From positions 41,539,570 to 41,603,569 of the forward strand of contig CM046294.1 of the NCBI GenBank assembly GCA_025267735.1: a stretch of DNA of 64,000 nucleotides, given 5' to 3'. Positions 42,556-55,900 of the stretch are shown here, piece by piece; position 1 is the first letter of the stretch; each line of letters opens with the position of its first letter. The notes below the pieces were generated by a model. It had not been told where the DNA came from, ran no database searches, and saw only the letters and a list, made by a program, of their open reading frames with translations. The DNA is from Mactra quadrangularis (Eukaryota; Mollusca; Bivalvia; Venerida; Mactridae). Both the position numbers and the translations under genes were made by a program.

Positions 42556-42964
42556 ACATTAAATATAGAGGACGTTATGCAAATGAGGTGTAATATATAA
42601 GAATATTGTCTCCGTTTGGCAATATAATATGCAGAATATCCTGAATAATCCCGATAGTTTGATGAATTTGATTAGTTATTATATAACATTATTATATATT
42701 ATTATACGAAACCTAGTTTTTGAAATAATATTATAATTTCTTTATTTCTTATTTAAATTTGATAAACTAAGTGTTGTATAATATCTATAAAGGTATAAAT
42801 CTAAATCGCTTTTGCAGAAAAAATGAAAAAATAAAAAATTGTGTCTCAATGTTCAGTTTTTAACAGCTTAATGACTTAGCGTAAAAAAGTGATTAAATGT
42901 TAAACATTTTCCGGATTGCATTTTAGATGTTCTACATTCTCCCGCTTAATCAATGCTTGAATAT

Positions 42965-43215
42965 TCCATTTGGCGTTTCTTAACATGAAGTAGATTATAC
43001 GTTGAGGATTTTTTTTATTTTAACTATCAACGTTCAATTAAATATTGATTTCAAACTGTAAAAATTGCTCGACATTAACAAACTTGTCGGTTTAAATGTG
43101 AATTATTCAGTGAAAAAATTATAGGTCTGCATTTTTTTGTATTCGGTGTACAAAGTCAGTTAACAGTGTATATGTTTATGGCCATAATAGTCAATAACGA
43201 CTGATAGCCTCTGTA
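42965..43215. repeat. Duplicated host block D5, copy b, first piece
   Basis: Matches the start of 37850-38770 (TAACATGAAGTAGATTATAC against TAACATGATGTAGACTATAC). The block is then interrupted by the piggyBac-type MITE and by the 4.4-kb TTAA element, and resumes at 48828. Confidence 0.8.
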
Positions 43216-43219
43216 TTAA

Positions 43220-44363
43220 CCCTTATCATGCTATATATCTTACTTCTGATAAGCCTCCCCACTGCTGAATTAATTTAGCTGATATTGATCAGCGGATGCC
43301 GTGATGATAGGTGTTGTGTTTATCTGCTTTAAATTGGTATTTTCAACAAATTTATCATACCATAACCCATACTTTTTGAAAAGTACATAGAATAAAGAAA
43401 TTGAATATACAGTTTTTATTGATTTTCGTCATCAAACCATCTGTTTAAAGTCTTCCATAAGACAGGAAAGAAAAACATACATGACAATATTTCAAAGATT
43501 TCGATTTTCATGCTGTAAAAAAACATGTCATGCGCTTTAATTTTTATTAATTTAGATGGGGAATGATTAGTATAATAACACCATGCATATTAGTAATATT
43601 AATTGGGTAACTAGAATAACTAACTAACATATTTGTTGACTGCTGCTCGGCATTATTTCTGTATGTATTGAATGATCACAGTATTCCAATGTTATTTACA
43701 CTCAAAAGAATTGACTTATACACACTATATATAACACAAATACACGCATCTTCACACGCAACTTATTATAAATAATTACAAAACTTGATGTCCGTGAAAA
43801 CATAACGTAACAATTAAAAAAAATTAGGACAATAAGTATAATACAAGTGAACTCCAACGACATTTTTAGTTCTCATTCGCTTCAGGTTGAAGCCTATAAT
43901 CCTTCATAGAAATTTCACGTACAATTACATCATTTAAAAAATCACTGCACATTTGTTTTGTTACATGTAGTACCATCCGTGAAATTAATATCACAATCGC
44001 TGTCACCACTAAAATCAGTTTTTTCAAATAATTAGTCTAAAACAACGTCTAACGAAAATCCTTTTCTTGCGTAAGCTGCCATTGTTAGTATTATGAAAAC
44101 TCAGCCAGAAATGAAGTTTTTTTTTCGCGCGTAAAGCTAGATTAAACTTCTATTGGACAATAATTTAATCAATATCGTCATCAACAAGATATCAGCCTAC
44201 GATATAATAAATTTTGTACAGATGTCGATCTATTTTAAGCATAATAAGAGGATAATAAGAGGGTGCAACTTAGAAACATATGCATCGCGACTGTAGGTCG
44301 CGCTCAGCAGTGGGAAAACGATAAGATCATCGCGACCTGTGGTCGCGTATAGCATGATAAGGG
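43220..44363. mobile_element. piggyBac-type nonautonomous transposon
   Basis: Perfect 16-bp inverted ends CCCTTATCATGCTATA (43220-43235) and the inverse (44348-44363), each bordered by TTAA (43216-43219 and 44364-44367). The CCC start and TTAA target are piggyBac hallmarks. Subterminal inverted repeats CCCACTGCTGA / TCAGCAGTGGG are also present. No transposase in its 1144 bases. Confidence 0.9.
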
Positions 44364-46167
44364 TTAAGACAGGCAGTTGTCAGCTACTAAAGTGGTTTGT
44401 GCTTAGTATTACGTTAAGAGGCTGTCCACGAAAAATCAGGCAGGTTACACTAAAAATGTGTTACAGTTGATTTGTCAATTTTCAGCTTCATAAACTAAGT
44501 CAAAAACATTTCCTGATAATATTTTGGCTGTATTTTTGATATTCAGTGAAAAAATGCTATTTTTGAAAATTTCCGACTTTTTCACTTTTGCTCTTTATTT
44601 CAATGTAAGGTGTGGTTTTATAAATGCCCGTTACTCCTGATATGACGCTTGAAAATTATAGAATGCATATAGTAACATTAATAGACAGGTCAAATTTTAA
44701 TCATAACGAGAAAAAAAGATGGAACACTCTTTCAATAAATCGTAATTACGTAAATCGTTATACTATTTTTTTTCAACTTTTGATCAATGGGAGGCAACTC
44801 TGTCCATACTGTCATACATGTCTTTTTTGACATGTGATCCAATTTTTCATACTTTGCGTCAAAGTAATATTTTTTTTCATTTCATTAAATTCAGATATAT
44901 ATTTAAAGAGAAAAAATTATATTAAATAATTATTTGAACATGTTTCTATTGACAAATTGCGAAAAATATTTCGTCTAACAAAATTGTCATGAATTATCTC
45001 CCTTTGTTTGCATACGCCATTTGCAATTTTGCACATTGTTGACATCTGACGTTTGTTTACAACTAAAACAAGTTGTTACCGACAAATATTTTCTAGGAAA
45101 CCATCATCTTTGTGTGAATTTACAAGGTAAGTAAATTTAGTTTAATTAAGATCTATTTTGCACCGGCATTTATATGTTTAGTTTCAAATCAGACGGAATT
45201 TGTGACGTAAAATGACTCTGATAAAAGATGTTTATCAGAACGTGGAAAGAGATTTTGCTTCCTTACATGGAACCCCATTCTGCTTATTCATTTTAGGCCC
45301 CCTCTAACTAGAATTTTCCGCCCCCTCTAACCAGAAATCCTGAATCATGATATATTATGTTAGATATTTTTTTGGAGAATGGCTATATATTGGATTGTGT
45401 TTACCTTTAATTTTAACTTGCAAAATATGTTTTAAGACTGCTTCATTATTGAACTAATAAGTCATATTCGTTTGCTATTTCAGGAAATAATGGTAAGAAA
45501 GGAAATAATAATAATCATATTATTTGCAAGCATCAACTATACAGTATCCATAGATCTGCTATAATGCTGATACAACAAATCATAGAAACAAGGTACTACA
45601 AAAGCATGGGAAATCTCTTGGAAAAATTGTTTGAACTAGGGATTTTAATTTATTATCATTGACAAAAAATGCTGAATCTAGCATCTTATTTAATGAGTTT
45701 CATTATTTCTTGTGTGTAAGTTAAATCTGCATACTACTCAGTCACCACAAGTTAAAACTAGCATATGAAATTCAATTATCAGGAATGTTTTTCCTACTAA
45801 GGCTACTATCAATAATAATTCTTTAAATCATATAAGTAATGTTATTTTCTCTAGTTTGCTTTATTTACTATGGTAAACATTTATCCTTTTGTATGTTGGT
45901 TTAAAATGAAATTATTTTATTTCAGAATGACAACAACAGATGTCTCATAAAGTGTGTGTTAATGTTCTCAATGTTACAGGTTCTGAGACAGGAGAATAAT
46001 GAATATTTTGTTACAAAAAGAACATTTTTAAGACATATACCATTACTTGATCCACACAGATAGCTTAATGACATAATGATAAATGTATAATTGACATTCA
46101 TTATATTATGATCAACATGTGATTGTTGTTTTATTCTGTATCTATAAGGATATAGTTATATAATATA

Positions 46168-47712
46168 CTAATGGACAAAAGTCTTGTCCGGTATGGTTTT
46201 CCATAATATCTTTTCAACACGTGAAGTTACGATCTTGAAATTTGGCCTACTTTATATCACCTGTTTTTCAAACCGGTTTCTAAATTTTAACTGTCTTCCT
46301 CGCTCTAACAAAGGAGATACACTTCCGGCCACGTTTTTCACGTGCTCTTTCGTGTATACAGTGTTGCGCCTAGTTTGATGAAATGATATACCTTATTCTC
46401 TTGTGTAGCGATATCCCAATCGGAAGACATCAGAATATTTTAATAAAATATTGAATTTTATTCTTAAATGAACCTTTCAAATGAGCAGCGTGCGCGCGCT
46501 ATAGGCCAACTTGAGACTGATGCAACTGCTGCACATGTAGCCCGTCAATTCGGGGTTAATGAGAAAACCATTAGTCGGTTACGTACAAAATTCGCAACGC
46601 AAGGCTCCGTAGCAGATTTTCACGTTCCGGTCGGCCGCGCGAAACGACGTTACGTCAGGATAGGCATATTCAGCTTACCCACTTACGTAATCGTTTTGCC
46701 GCCCCAAATGACACGGCACGAAACAAAGCTGGTCGTCATCGGCCTCGCATTAGTGCCAAAACGGTACGGCGACGTCTCAAGGCAGCCGGGTTATGTTGCC
46801 GACGGCCATATCGTGGAGCAATATTAACTCCCAACCACAGGCGTCTACGGGTAGCATGGGCGTTACGTCATCAAAGGTGGCGCTTAAAATCAATGGCAAA
46901 ACATTCTGTTTACGGATGATTGTAAATTTAACATTGATTCAGTCGACCGACGTCTATCGACGCCCTGGTGAGAGGTTAACGGACGCCTGTGTCATTGAAA
47001 ATGACCGCTGGGGTGGGCCGAGCGTCATGGTTTGGGCAGGGTTTACACATCATCATAAAACCCAACTTGTATTCCTTGAATATGGTCGAGGACGTGGTCG
47101 TGGCTAAACGTTACGTAGACCAAGTGTTGCAACCGATTGTGTTGCCCTTCCTTATTGCCCATCCAGGCACAGTCCTGCAGCAGGACAACAACCGGCCCCA
47201 TGTTGCAAGGTTCACTCAAAACTTCCTGTTGGCCAACAATGTCCAAACATTGCCATGGCCGGCATTATCGCCTGACATGAACCCAATCGAACACGTTTGG
47301 GACTACATAAAACGGAAGATTAAGGCTCGGAACGTGTACAACGTGCATCAATTACGTGACGCTATTGTTCAAGAATGGGACCAAATTCCGGCTAGATTCC
47401 TTCGCAAACTTGTAGCATCGATGCGTAAAAGGATCACTGAACTCATTCGGGTTAATGGGGGTCACACACACTATTGAAAAAAATGTTTCGTTTAAAAACT
47501 TCGTCGATGCAATCATTTGTAACTTGCAAACCCTCAATGTCAATTTTCAACACATTACTGTACCGACAGAACTGGCTCAAATTTCACAATTCTTTTTTTA
47601 TTCAATGCATAATAATATTCTCTTTCTAACGATACCAAATTTATGAGTGGGCAATAACAAACAAAAGATATATTATGTTTTTTGTAGACCGGACAAGACT
47701 TTTGTCCATTAG
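46168..47712. mobile_element. Tc1-like transposon with perfect inverted ends
   Basis: Ends CTAATGGACAAAAG...GTCCGGT (46168-46192) and the exact 25-base inverse (47688-47712) are bordered by TA on each side (46166-46167 and 47713-47714). Length 1545 bp is typical for Tc1 elements. It is nested inside the TTAA element and is therefore younger than it. Confidence 0.93.
46468..47477 (+). pseudogene. Tc1 transposase with three frameshifts
   Basis: The N-terminal frame has two helix-turn-helix parts (VARQFGVNEKTISRLR). The frame changes near 46622, after which another frame carries the linker and 'RRPYRGAILTP' segment. It changes again near 46880 into the frame with ACVIENDRWGGPSVMVWAG, and a last time near 47085 into the frame with VLQQDNNRPHVAR and SPDMNPIEHVW. 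The second Asp and the Glu are 34 residues apart (DD34E). The protein cannot be made in one piece, although the ends of the element are perfect. Confidence 0.88.
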
Positions 47713-48827
47713 TATAGTTATCATTATGTTAATTGAGTCCCATGAACAGATTATTTCAAAATATTTAATCATAACCATTGCAACCAAATCAAATTTTAAG
47801 TTTTTATATTGGAATACTGCTTTAAACTTGCACATTATAATTTAACTTGTCAAAAGTTATTTGGAACTTTTTGAACAAATAATAAAGTGTGGTGGTAAAG
47901 AATTTTCAATGTTAAATAAAGTGTGTGGGGTATGAATTTTACATCATTTATAGATTATAGCTTTGATTTTAGGTATGATATATCAATCTTTACTTACTGT
48001 TAATATTTTGATATTTAAATATGATTAATATCCAGCTTTTAAATGGTGTAATTTCTTTGACTTTCAAGAAAAGAATCAGAAAAAAAGAAAAATAACTGAA
48101 ATTCATTAATTTTGATAAAATAATGTAATTGTTTCTTGACCGTTGCCATGGAAACCGTCATTTAATGCACTACAACTTATGTAATAAAGTATGTTATCAT
48201 ATACAAATGTTGATTTATTGAAAACATATTTGTTATTTCAAAAAATAATATTTTAAATTTTTTGACAAATTGCCAATTTTGTGGCAAATTGCCAAATTTT
48301 ATCGTTATTTTTCTTTCTTCTCTTTGAGAGTTCCATCTTTTTTATTTTAATTTTTTGTTACACCAAATTTCGCCTTTACATTGCTAGTAATGTAATTCTA
48401 TTTCCTGCGTCATATTGGAAATTATGAGCATGATCATATGCACATTTTTCAAGGAATTGCAAAAATTGAAAATCAAGGTGTTTTGAACTCAATTTTTTTC
48501 TATGAACTTTAGCCTGTGTCACTTGTGAATATTATGTTTTAATGGTTATTTAAATATATAATGATATAAACTTATGTTTGTTGTAATTCTTTCATTATTG
48601 ATTGCCCAGGAGCTTGATGAAAATATATAAAAAAAAATTCCAAGTGCATTTCATGCTAAAAATGGCCAAAACTTTAAATCGCGTTGCTATAGCAAACAAA
48701 TGATGCAAACAAAATTCTAAACCTAATTTCTTTATATTTGCATCAATATGATCAACTGACAGCAAAATCATCAAATTCTGAGAGATAGCATGTAACACTG
48801 ACTGCCAAATTTTTCGTGGACAGCCTC

Positions 48828-49505
48828 TTAAAAGTTTGTGCAAATATTTCCTAAGCTTGTCTTGAAGAGGACGACTAACAGTGCAATATTACTGGATATG
48901 GTTGGATCGCAGCATTAAATACCCACAAGTATGTACCATCTTACCTAATATTTTTTATTTCGTGCGCGCAAGAGAAAATGAAACAAAAATATCATTAAAT
49001 CGCTAACATTATTTTTGAGGCAGTTCAACAAATCATGAATGCTGTATATGTTTATTTTCTTTTATTAATCAAGGAACAATGTCACGTAATGGATATCCAT
49101 GTATCAAATATACTAACTATTGAATTAAACGCTCATTAGTAAAACGATATAATTTAAAGGGCTGATAAAATCATTTACGTCTTAATATTGTCTATATGTA
49201 TCTCATGTATATTGAATCTTCAAAATTTGTGAAGATGCTATAAAATCTAACACTACAATAAAAAGCTAAAGCAGATTTAATTTTAACTGTAAAACTGAAT
49301 ACTTTTGTTTTGAAAAAGATATTTCAAAACATGAATACGTAAATGCAATATTCATTTGAATGGGGGTACATGTATTTTGAAGGTTGTAAGTGTACTCACA
49401 CACGGGTAAAATCATTCTTATCAAAATATTTATTTCGATGTTTAAATAAACCCATTTAAAGAAGGAATATTATAGGAATGAAGGACGGTAAAAACATAAT
49501 AAGTG
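48828..49505. repeat. Duplicated host block D5, copy b, last piece
   Basis: Continues the match to 38091-38770 (AAGAGGACGACTAACAGTGC, then AAGGAATATTATAGGAATGA against AAGGAATAGTATAGGAATGA). Confidence 0.85.
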
Positions 49506-49649
49506 AAATCATCAATATGATAATATGGAAAACATGTTCATGTATAAGCTAAAACATGCATTATCGTCGTTTCAATTACACAACAGTTCCATGCGCTTTT
49601 GAGGCTGTTAGTCACAATAGCACGGAAGTGATTAATCAGGCAATAATTT

Positions 49650-50035
49650 AGTTGATTAATCGACTAAAATATTTTGAACCGATTCCCAACACTAATCATG
49701 ACCAAACTCTACTACGTTATACATGTTTGTCTTGTCTAGGATTCGAACTAACGATAACTGGGCTCATAGTACGACGCGCTACTGAGCCAACAGTAGAGTT
49801 GGGTATCGCCAGCTAGTTTGTATCACGTAGGTATCACGATGGTAACATTGTACCACGATAGTGTATATGATATATGCACAATGGCAAAAGCAAACGAACT
49901 ACTTTCTGAAATGGTAATATAATTGCACTAGTATTTACTGCACAGGTAGGTCAATAAGTTGAGGTTTATTGTGTCCTTACTACGCACATATTTCTTTAGA
50001 AATACTAGTTCCATTTAAAATAATGACGTAATTAA
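49650..50035. repeat. Duplicated host block D1, copy b, Polinton-free
   Basis: Second copy of 13880-14285. The sequence to its left (AAGTGATTAATCAGGC) is host DNA, which gives the unoccupied counterpart of the Polinton junction. Confidence 0.85.
49727..49793 (-). repeat. tRNA-derived SINE head, second copy
   Basis: Same A-box and B-box arrangement as 13966-14033, with a few substitutions (CTACTGAGCC instead of CTACCGAGCC). Confidence 0.65.
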
Positions 50036-50607
50036 CAATAAATTACAAGAATAATGAAGACCACATACCTAAAGATATAAATATACAATTTATATTTTCA
50101 TTAAGTGATACGAATAGAATAATAAATGCATCCAACATCAATCATTTAATAGCAGTGATTGATATTTTTTCGCGCACTTTCTATTTATATAGGTAGGTCC
50201 GTGGGTCATTTGCATATGAAAAGAGGGTAAGGATAAAGTAAAGTAAATAAAAGAATAGATAGATTAGACAAGAGTTAAATAACCTGATTACATGTTTTGT
50301 ATGTATGTATTGTATATATGTAACTATGGTGTATTTTGTTTGACACGAATTAGTGTTTTGAAATAAAAATGGTAAAATTACTGTTTATGTTATAAGTTTA
50401 TGTTATTCTGTGACATATCCCCACCCCTCCGGATTAATGTGGCCCTCGACATTCGCAAAACTTAACTATATCGCGTCAAACATGAAAACACTATAAAACA
50501 AATCTATATAATTATACTAATCTGGATGCAAACTTTATTTACATCTACAGGACGGAATAGACTTCGGTTATAAATGATAGTAAACAAAGCAAACTAAATC
50601 TTCCAAA
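50036..50607. other. Intergenic DNA, nothing recognised
   Basis: AT-rich spacer between duplicated blocks. No gene. Confidence 0.45.
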
Positions 50608-51395
50608 CATGAAGTGATTTAAAAGTTAATTCATCAAGTAATATCCTTAAATTGTACATGTCAACGTGTACGTTAATTATCAAATGCATAGTCATGTCAA
50701 AATATGTTACTGAAAGACATTTGTAAGTTTATGCTCAAGAAAAGTAATGGCGACATAAGTATGCATTTTATTCTGATAAGAAGTATATGACACCTGTACA
50801 ATAATTATAAGATTTATTGTAAGTTTTCAATGTGTCAATGTCACTAACTATTTTGCTTTGTCGTGTCATATACGTCACAAGTGAAATTCAGCTTTATGAT
50901 TTGCGTTATATGAGATCTATTTCTTCCAAGGCATCGACGAATGAAGGTTTGTCTTACCATCTCCAATGTTTCAATAGCGACATTGATATATAATTATGAT
51001 GAGTGAAACACAATATAGAAAATAAACAAATGTTGATACAATAAAATAATGACTAGAATAGACGTTAGTATGTTATAGCAAGTAGCAAATGTGAGGTACA
51101 TGTCCGCATTTGAATATTACTAAGCCGATTAAACTTGTTAGGCTGTTTCATTGATGGTTTTCTTAATGTGGTATTAAGTAGATTCGCACTGAAGTTTAAA
51201 CATGCCTATACTACAATAAAGTACAAGTATACGTTCTTATTATTTTGTTTTCAATTCTATTATAATATAAAAAAGAGATTAGTTATCTCACGCTCCATAC
51301 ATCTACACATACTATACGTTAAAAAAACCCCTTTATTTAAAGTTATAAAACGACTTCAACCTTAACAATGACTCAGAAAGTTTAAAACTATCACA
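50608..51395. repeat. Duplicated host block D3, copy b
   Basis: Direct copy of 22765-23547 with high similarity. Continues to block D4 copy b after about 100 bases, without the 9.1-kb insertion. Confidence 0.88.
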
Positions 51396-51499
51396 TATTT
51401 TTGTTTCTGAAGATCTTTTTACAGATGAACAAACATATTTATATTTCTATAGATAAAGGTACAACAATCTAGGGGTTCGTTTTTGTGAATATTAAATTT

Positions 51500-52500
51500 T
51501 AAAGTTACGTTTACAAGCTAACATCAGTTAAAAGGGTAACAACTAATTTAACATTACAAGCAATGCGATCTACATTATATTAAAAGTGATTAAGGTATGT
51601 ATTTTCATTTGGTGATATTTAATTTGCAAATCTGAATACTCGCTTTAATCCAGTTGAACATTGCTGTTTTTCAATTAATAACGCATTATCGTAACTACGC
51701 AATAAATTACAAATTATGAAATATAGTTGGCCAGTCAAAAGTGCATAGTTTAAAAGTTTGAATATTTAATGACAGTGTTTATTTTTTAGCAAAATTATTT
51801 CATTCTTTGTGTTTATAATTATGTATTTTTTTTCTAAGTACTATGTTGTTAAGACTAACTAGTAATATAATACATGTATCTAATCATGTTGCTTATGCAC
51901 ATTATCTTTCTCATTCAAAAGTAAGTCTTACATATGCTTACACAATATATTTAAGTGATATTGATATAACATTTTATGCAAGTGTAACGTTTATCCGTAT
52001 TATCAGTGAGTCGTTTTAACAAGCTATAAGTGACGTCCATTTGACAAAAATGTTTACAAATGTGCCAACCATGTTTTAATAATATAACTGTCTATCATTT
52101 TGTATTTGATTGCGTATGCAGATTTACTAGGCTTCCATTATTAAAATACAATGTTGGATTACAATTTCAAAGTGTATCGTCATTAAAAGTGCGTATGTTA
52201 TTTAAAGTTTAACTGAACTTGACTTGTAGAAGAACCACGTCATTACTATTGCAAAGTCGCAAAGAAAATAAAGTGTTTGGTAGCTTAAATCAATGAAGGC
52301 TTTTGAGTACATACATATCATATAACACAAAAACTACTTCTAATTCGTTATTCATTCTCTAAAATCTTAATCTAGACGTAATTATGCAAATTAGGATTGT
52401 CCTAATAGTTGGTAACATTTGAAAGGGTAGTAAAGATACTATTACTATTACATTTGTTAAACCAGTACATATTTTCAAATATCTTCTCACGTATTTGTAA
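51500..52500. repeat. Duplicated host block D4, copy b
   Basis: Compact counterpart of 32656-35340. It lies just upstream of the receptor gene, so it may contain promoter sequence that was duplicated with or from the gene. Confidence 0.8.
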
Positions 52501-52918
52501 CAAAAGTGTAACAATATTTATGAAAGTCCCGGTAAATAACATATAACGCTATCAAATATGTTAGAAACCATTGTATTATCTTGTGCAATCACACGTTTTG
52601 ATTGTTCATGGATTTAATCATATGACAAGTAAATCCTACTTTGTTTACTTAAATAATTAAGTAAACACTCGTTTCTATATTGTTATTAGATATTCATACT
52701 TTGTGTCTATTAATTTTAATGATTTACATAACCGGTTTTTATTTGTAACATTATTTTTATGAATTGTACGAAATATTTAAATTAAAATAAAAATGTAAGA
52801 AAATCATATGAAATTTAACAATACATACCTAGGGCTAATGACATACGAAATCAGACATGAGTTCAATGCTATACCACCTATATATTTATTCATCTGATTT
52901 TCAGGTTTACTTTCAATA
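52501..52918 (+). promoter_or_regulatory. Upstream region of the receptor gene
   Basis: No gene. An acceptor-like CATCTGATTTTCAG at about 52891-52904 lies just before the first ATG, so the 5' untranslated region may be spliced from a further exon upstream. No clear TATA box placement could be fixed. Confidence 0.3.
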
Positions 52919-52955
52919 ATGTTCATCTTGTACTTTGCAGTTTTGTTCGCTTATG
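52919..52955 (+). CDS. Receptor exon 1: signal peptide
   Basis: Met followed by an almost wholly hydrophobic run (FILYFAVLFAY), then donor GTGAGT in phase 1. With the first residues of exon 2 (ALFSVC) it makes a typical secretory signal. Confidence 0.8.
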
Positions 52956-55900
52956 GTGAGTATATCACTGTAATTTAACCAAATTCAAAAAATATTTATA
53001 TATACGAATGAATGACATTCAACATTTGTTAAAGTACTTATAAAATAATAGTAAAAAAAGTTGTTGTGAGAACATTAATGTGGCCATTAAGTCAATGGAA
53101 ACTTGTCTATAAATGCATTTATTATCAAGCTATTCCTGAACACTATAATTTTCTATTTATGTTTTAGCGCTGTTCAGTGTTTGCCAATCTTCAACATTAG
53201 TTATGAATGTCGTTGAGGTTGGAAGCCGTGGAGATATTACTTTAATTTGTAATGTTTCATCATCAACAAATTTAACAAGATGGACATGCTTTGAGGGATC
53301 TACAGGAACATCATTGATGAGTTATCAGAATGGACGATGTACTGTTTCACCATCCGGTTCTTTTCTTAGTGATTTTTTAAGATATTCTTACAAATGTAAT
53401 AGTACAGTACATAAGATTACACTACACTATGGAGAAGGAAATATTCATAATCGAATTATTGCATGTATGGACGTTGAACGGCTGGACGGATCGGGGTCAA
53501 CATGGATAATTAAAGTTGTATCAGGTATTTTATGATCGGTTTACACGCTATAATCTGCTCCGTACAATACATTGTAAACGTATTATGAACATTGTATTTC
53601 CTTAACTGTACTAAAGATATCCCAAATTCAAACTTAATAGTTTGCTTCATATTGAACACAATTGCTAATATTAATAATATACAATACGTGTGGTTCGCCA
53701 AAAATATTTCGAATCAATTGGGAACAATACGCTATATTGTTGTACATTAAACGTTCTATGTTAGCTTTGTTACTTTTTTATTTATTTTTTAACTTTAGCT
53801 AATCTACTATACTGAAAGTGAATTGAAGCTAACATATTATCTGTACATCAAAGTTTTAGTTTAGTTGATTAAAAAGTATATATAACAAAATAAATTATTT
53901 TTATTTACCAGAAAAGCAAAGATAATGTCTGACTGTTTAAAGTCAAGTGTTTGTAATGAATTCATGCATCAATTCGTTTCACATACTGTTTCCCGTGTAA
54001 TCTGGCATGATTTATTTTGACACTCAGGTGTAAACAATTGTTGTCACCAACAATACATTCGAATCCTGAATCGTTTGCTTGTGCTATATTACAGCAATGT
54101 ATACGATTATACATGCCATTCAGTTTACAATTCCAATAACAAATCTAAATATAGCACTAAAAGAAGTAGTGAAAGTTTTATCGAGTCTAGTATCATCATC
54201 AAATTACAAATAAGACCAGAAAAAATCCATTTTCGAGTTCATGTTGATAGTTCAAATATACAACCCTGTTGATTTTCTAAGATCAATGTAAATTACGTTT
54301 TCTTTTTTCAAACAGACATTTCGTGTACGGATTGTAGACCACCTATAACATTTGACGTTCATGAGATAGCTGAAGGGTTAAATGTAACATTTATATGTAT
54401 AGTATCATCTGATGTAGAATACGTCAACTGGAATAAGAACATGGGTTATAACTCAACTGCTATGAGTGGTCAGAACGGACGATGTGTTACATCACCACCT
54501 GGTGCAACATTTCTAGACAATACAAGTAAATATATCTACAAATGTAACCGTACAGTATATCAAGTTACAATATTAAATGTACAAAGAAGTGAACATAATG
54601 ACATGTATACGTGTACAAAACCAGCCCAACAAGAAGGAACAGGATCAAATTGGATAGTAAAAGTAACAGGTAAGATTTGATATATTTTTGGCGATGTTAT
54701 TATTATTATTTTAATAAGTCCTTTTAGGTAATTAAACATGGCTAACTAAAGTTTAAGCTAAATTCAAAGTCATTCTTTCAACACATTTAAATGTAATTTT
54801 ATTACATTCAAGTAACTGAAATTTGGAGACAGTGTGGATTACTACATGGCTTCAGACTTTATCCCTTGACTATATATACATTTAGTAATTAAATTTGAAA
54901 CTAAATGAATAAAGAAATATATAATACATATTATTTAGGTCGATAATATAATACAATACTTTCGCTATATTTTAGCTTCAGTAACATCAGCTACTTTGAC
55001 ACCATCTATTGACCCATTTGATGCTATAGAAAATACAGCAGTAGATTTCACGTGTGCAACATCAATAGCAAGACCTGTTGCTTCTGTTAATTGGTATAGG
55101 CATCCAAATGGTAACAGTAACAATATAACCCAGATAACGGAAAATATAACTACTACGACTGACTACAATGATTTAAGTATAACAACACGCACACTTCGTA
55201 TTTATCCAACTCGCCAAGACACCAATATAAAGTTATATTGTGAAGCAAATAACATCATCAATACTAGTCCAGTAAAATCCAACACGGATATACTGCTGAA
55301 CATTCTGTGTAAGTAAAAAGCAAGGGATTACTCAGTCGATACCATTATAGTATCTTTTTATGTCGGAACATAAGTTCAAGATGTAAGTTATAACAATATT
55401 CTGGGGCATGCTACCAGATACTTGCAGTGTTATGTTCTTAGAATTTAAATTTTGAATAACAATACATTTTTAACATAACGTCGATGTTGTCTAATCATTT
55501 GTTTTGTAACATTGTAGTTCCACCGACAGTCGCAAGGATAAAGAATATTTCCAAGCATATAGACGAAGAACTTAAAATGAATTGTCTGTATACTGCTGGA
55601 GAACCTGCCCAAACATCAGTTCAATGGACTAGAGACATAGATGATACACAATGGGACGGAGAACAGTTGTATATATCATCTATAAAGAGGAGCGACGCTG
55701 GTTATTACTACTGTAATGCTTCAAATGTCATGAAACCAAGTGGTGATAGCACATCATACATAGGTCATTCTACTCATCGTTTCTATATTGACGTCTTATG
55801 TAAGTATGTTACAACTTTATTCATTTTTCATAAATGTACTAGTATAATGTAATTTATAAGTTTAATATGTTTGGCATCGATAAAATATATGAATATCTTT

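Larger units (their letters stand above)
44418..48827. mobile_element. 4.4-kb TTAA-target element containing a Tc1
   Basis: Inverted ends GAGGCTGTCCACGAAAAAT (44418-44436) and its exact inverse (48809-48827) are flanked by TTAA at 44414-44417 and 48828-48831. The unfilled paralogous site at 38087-38090 confirms the insertion. Ends do not start with CCC, so the superfamily may be a divergent piggyBac or a Kolobok-like type. No own transposase is recognisable. Without the nested Tc1 it is about 2.86 kb. A short TACAAGGTAAGTAAAT splice-donor-like string at 45120 could belong to a lost gene. Confidence 0.88.
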
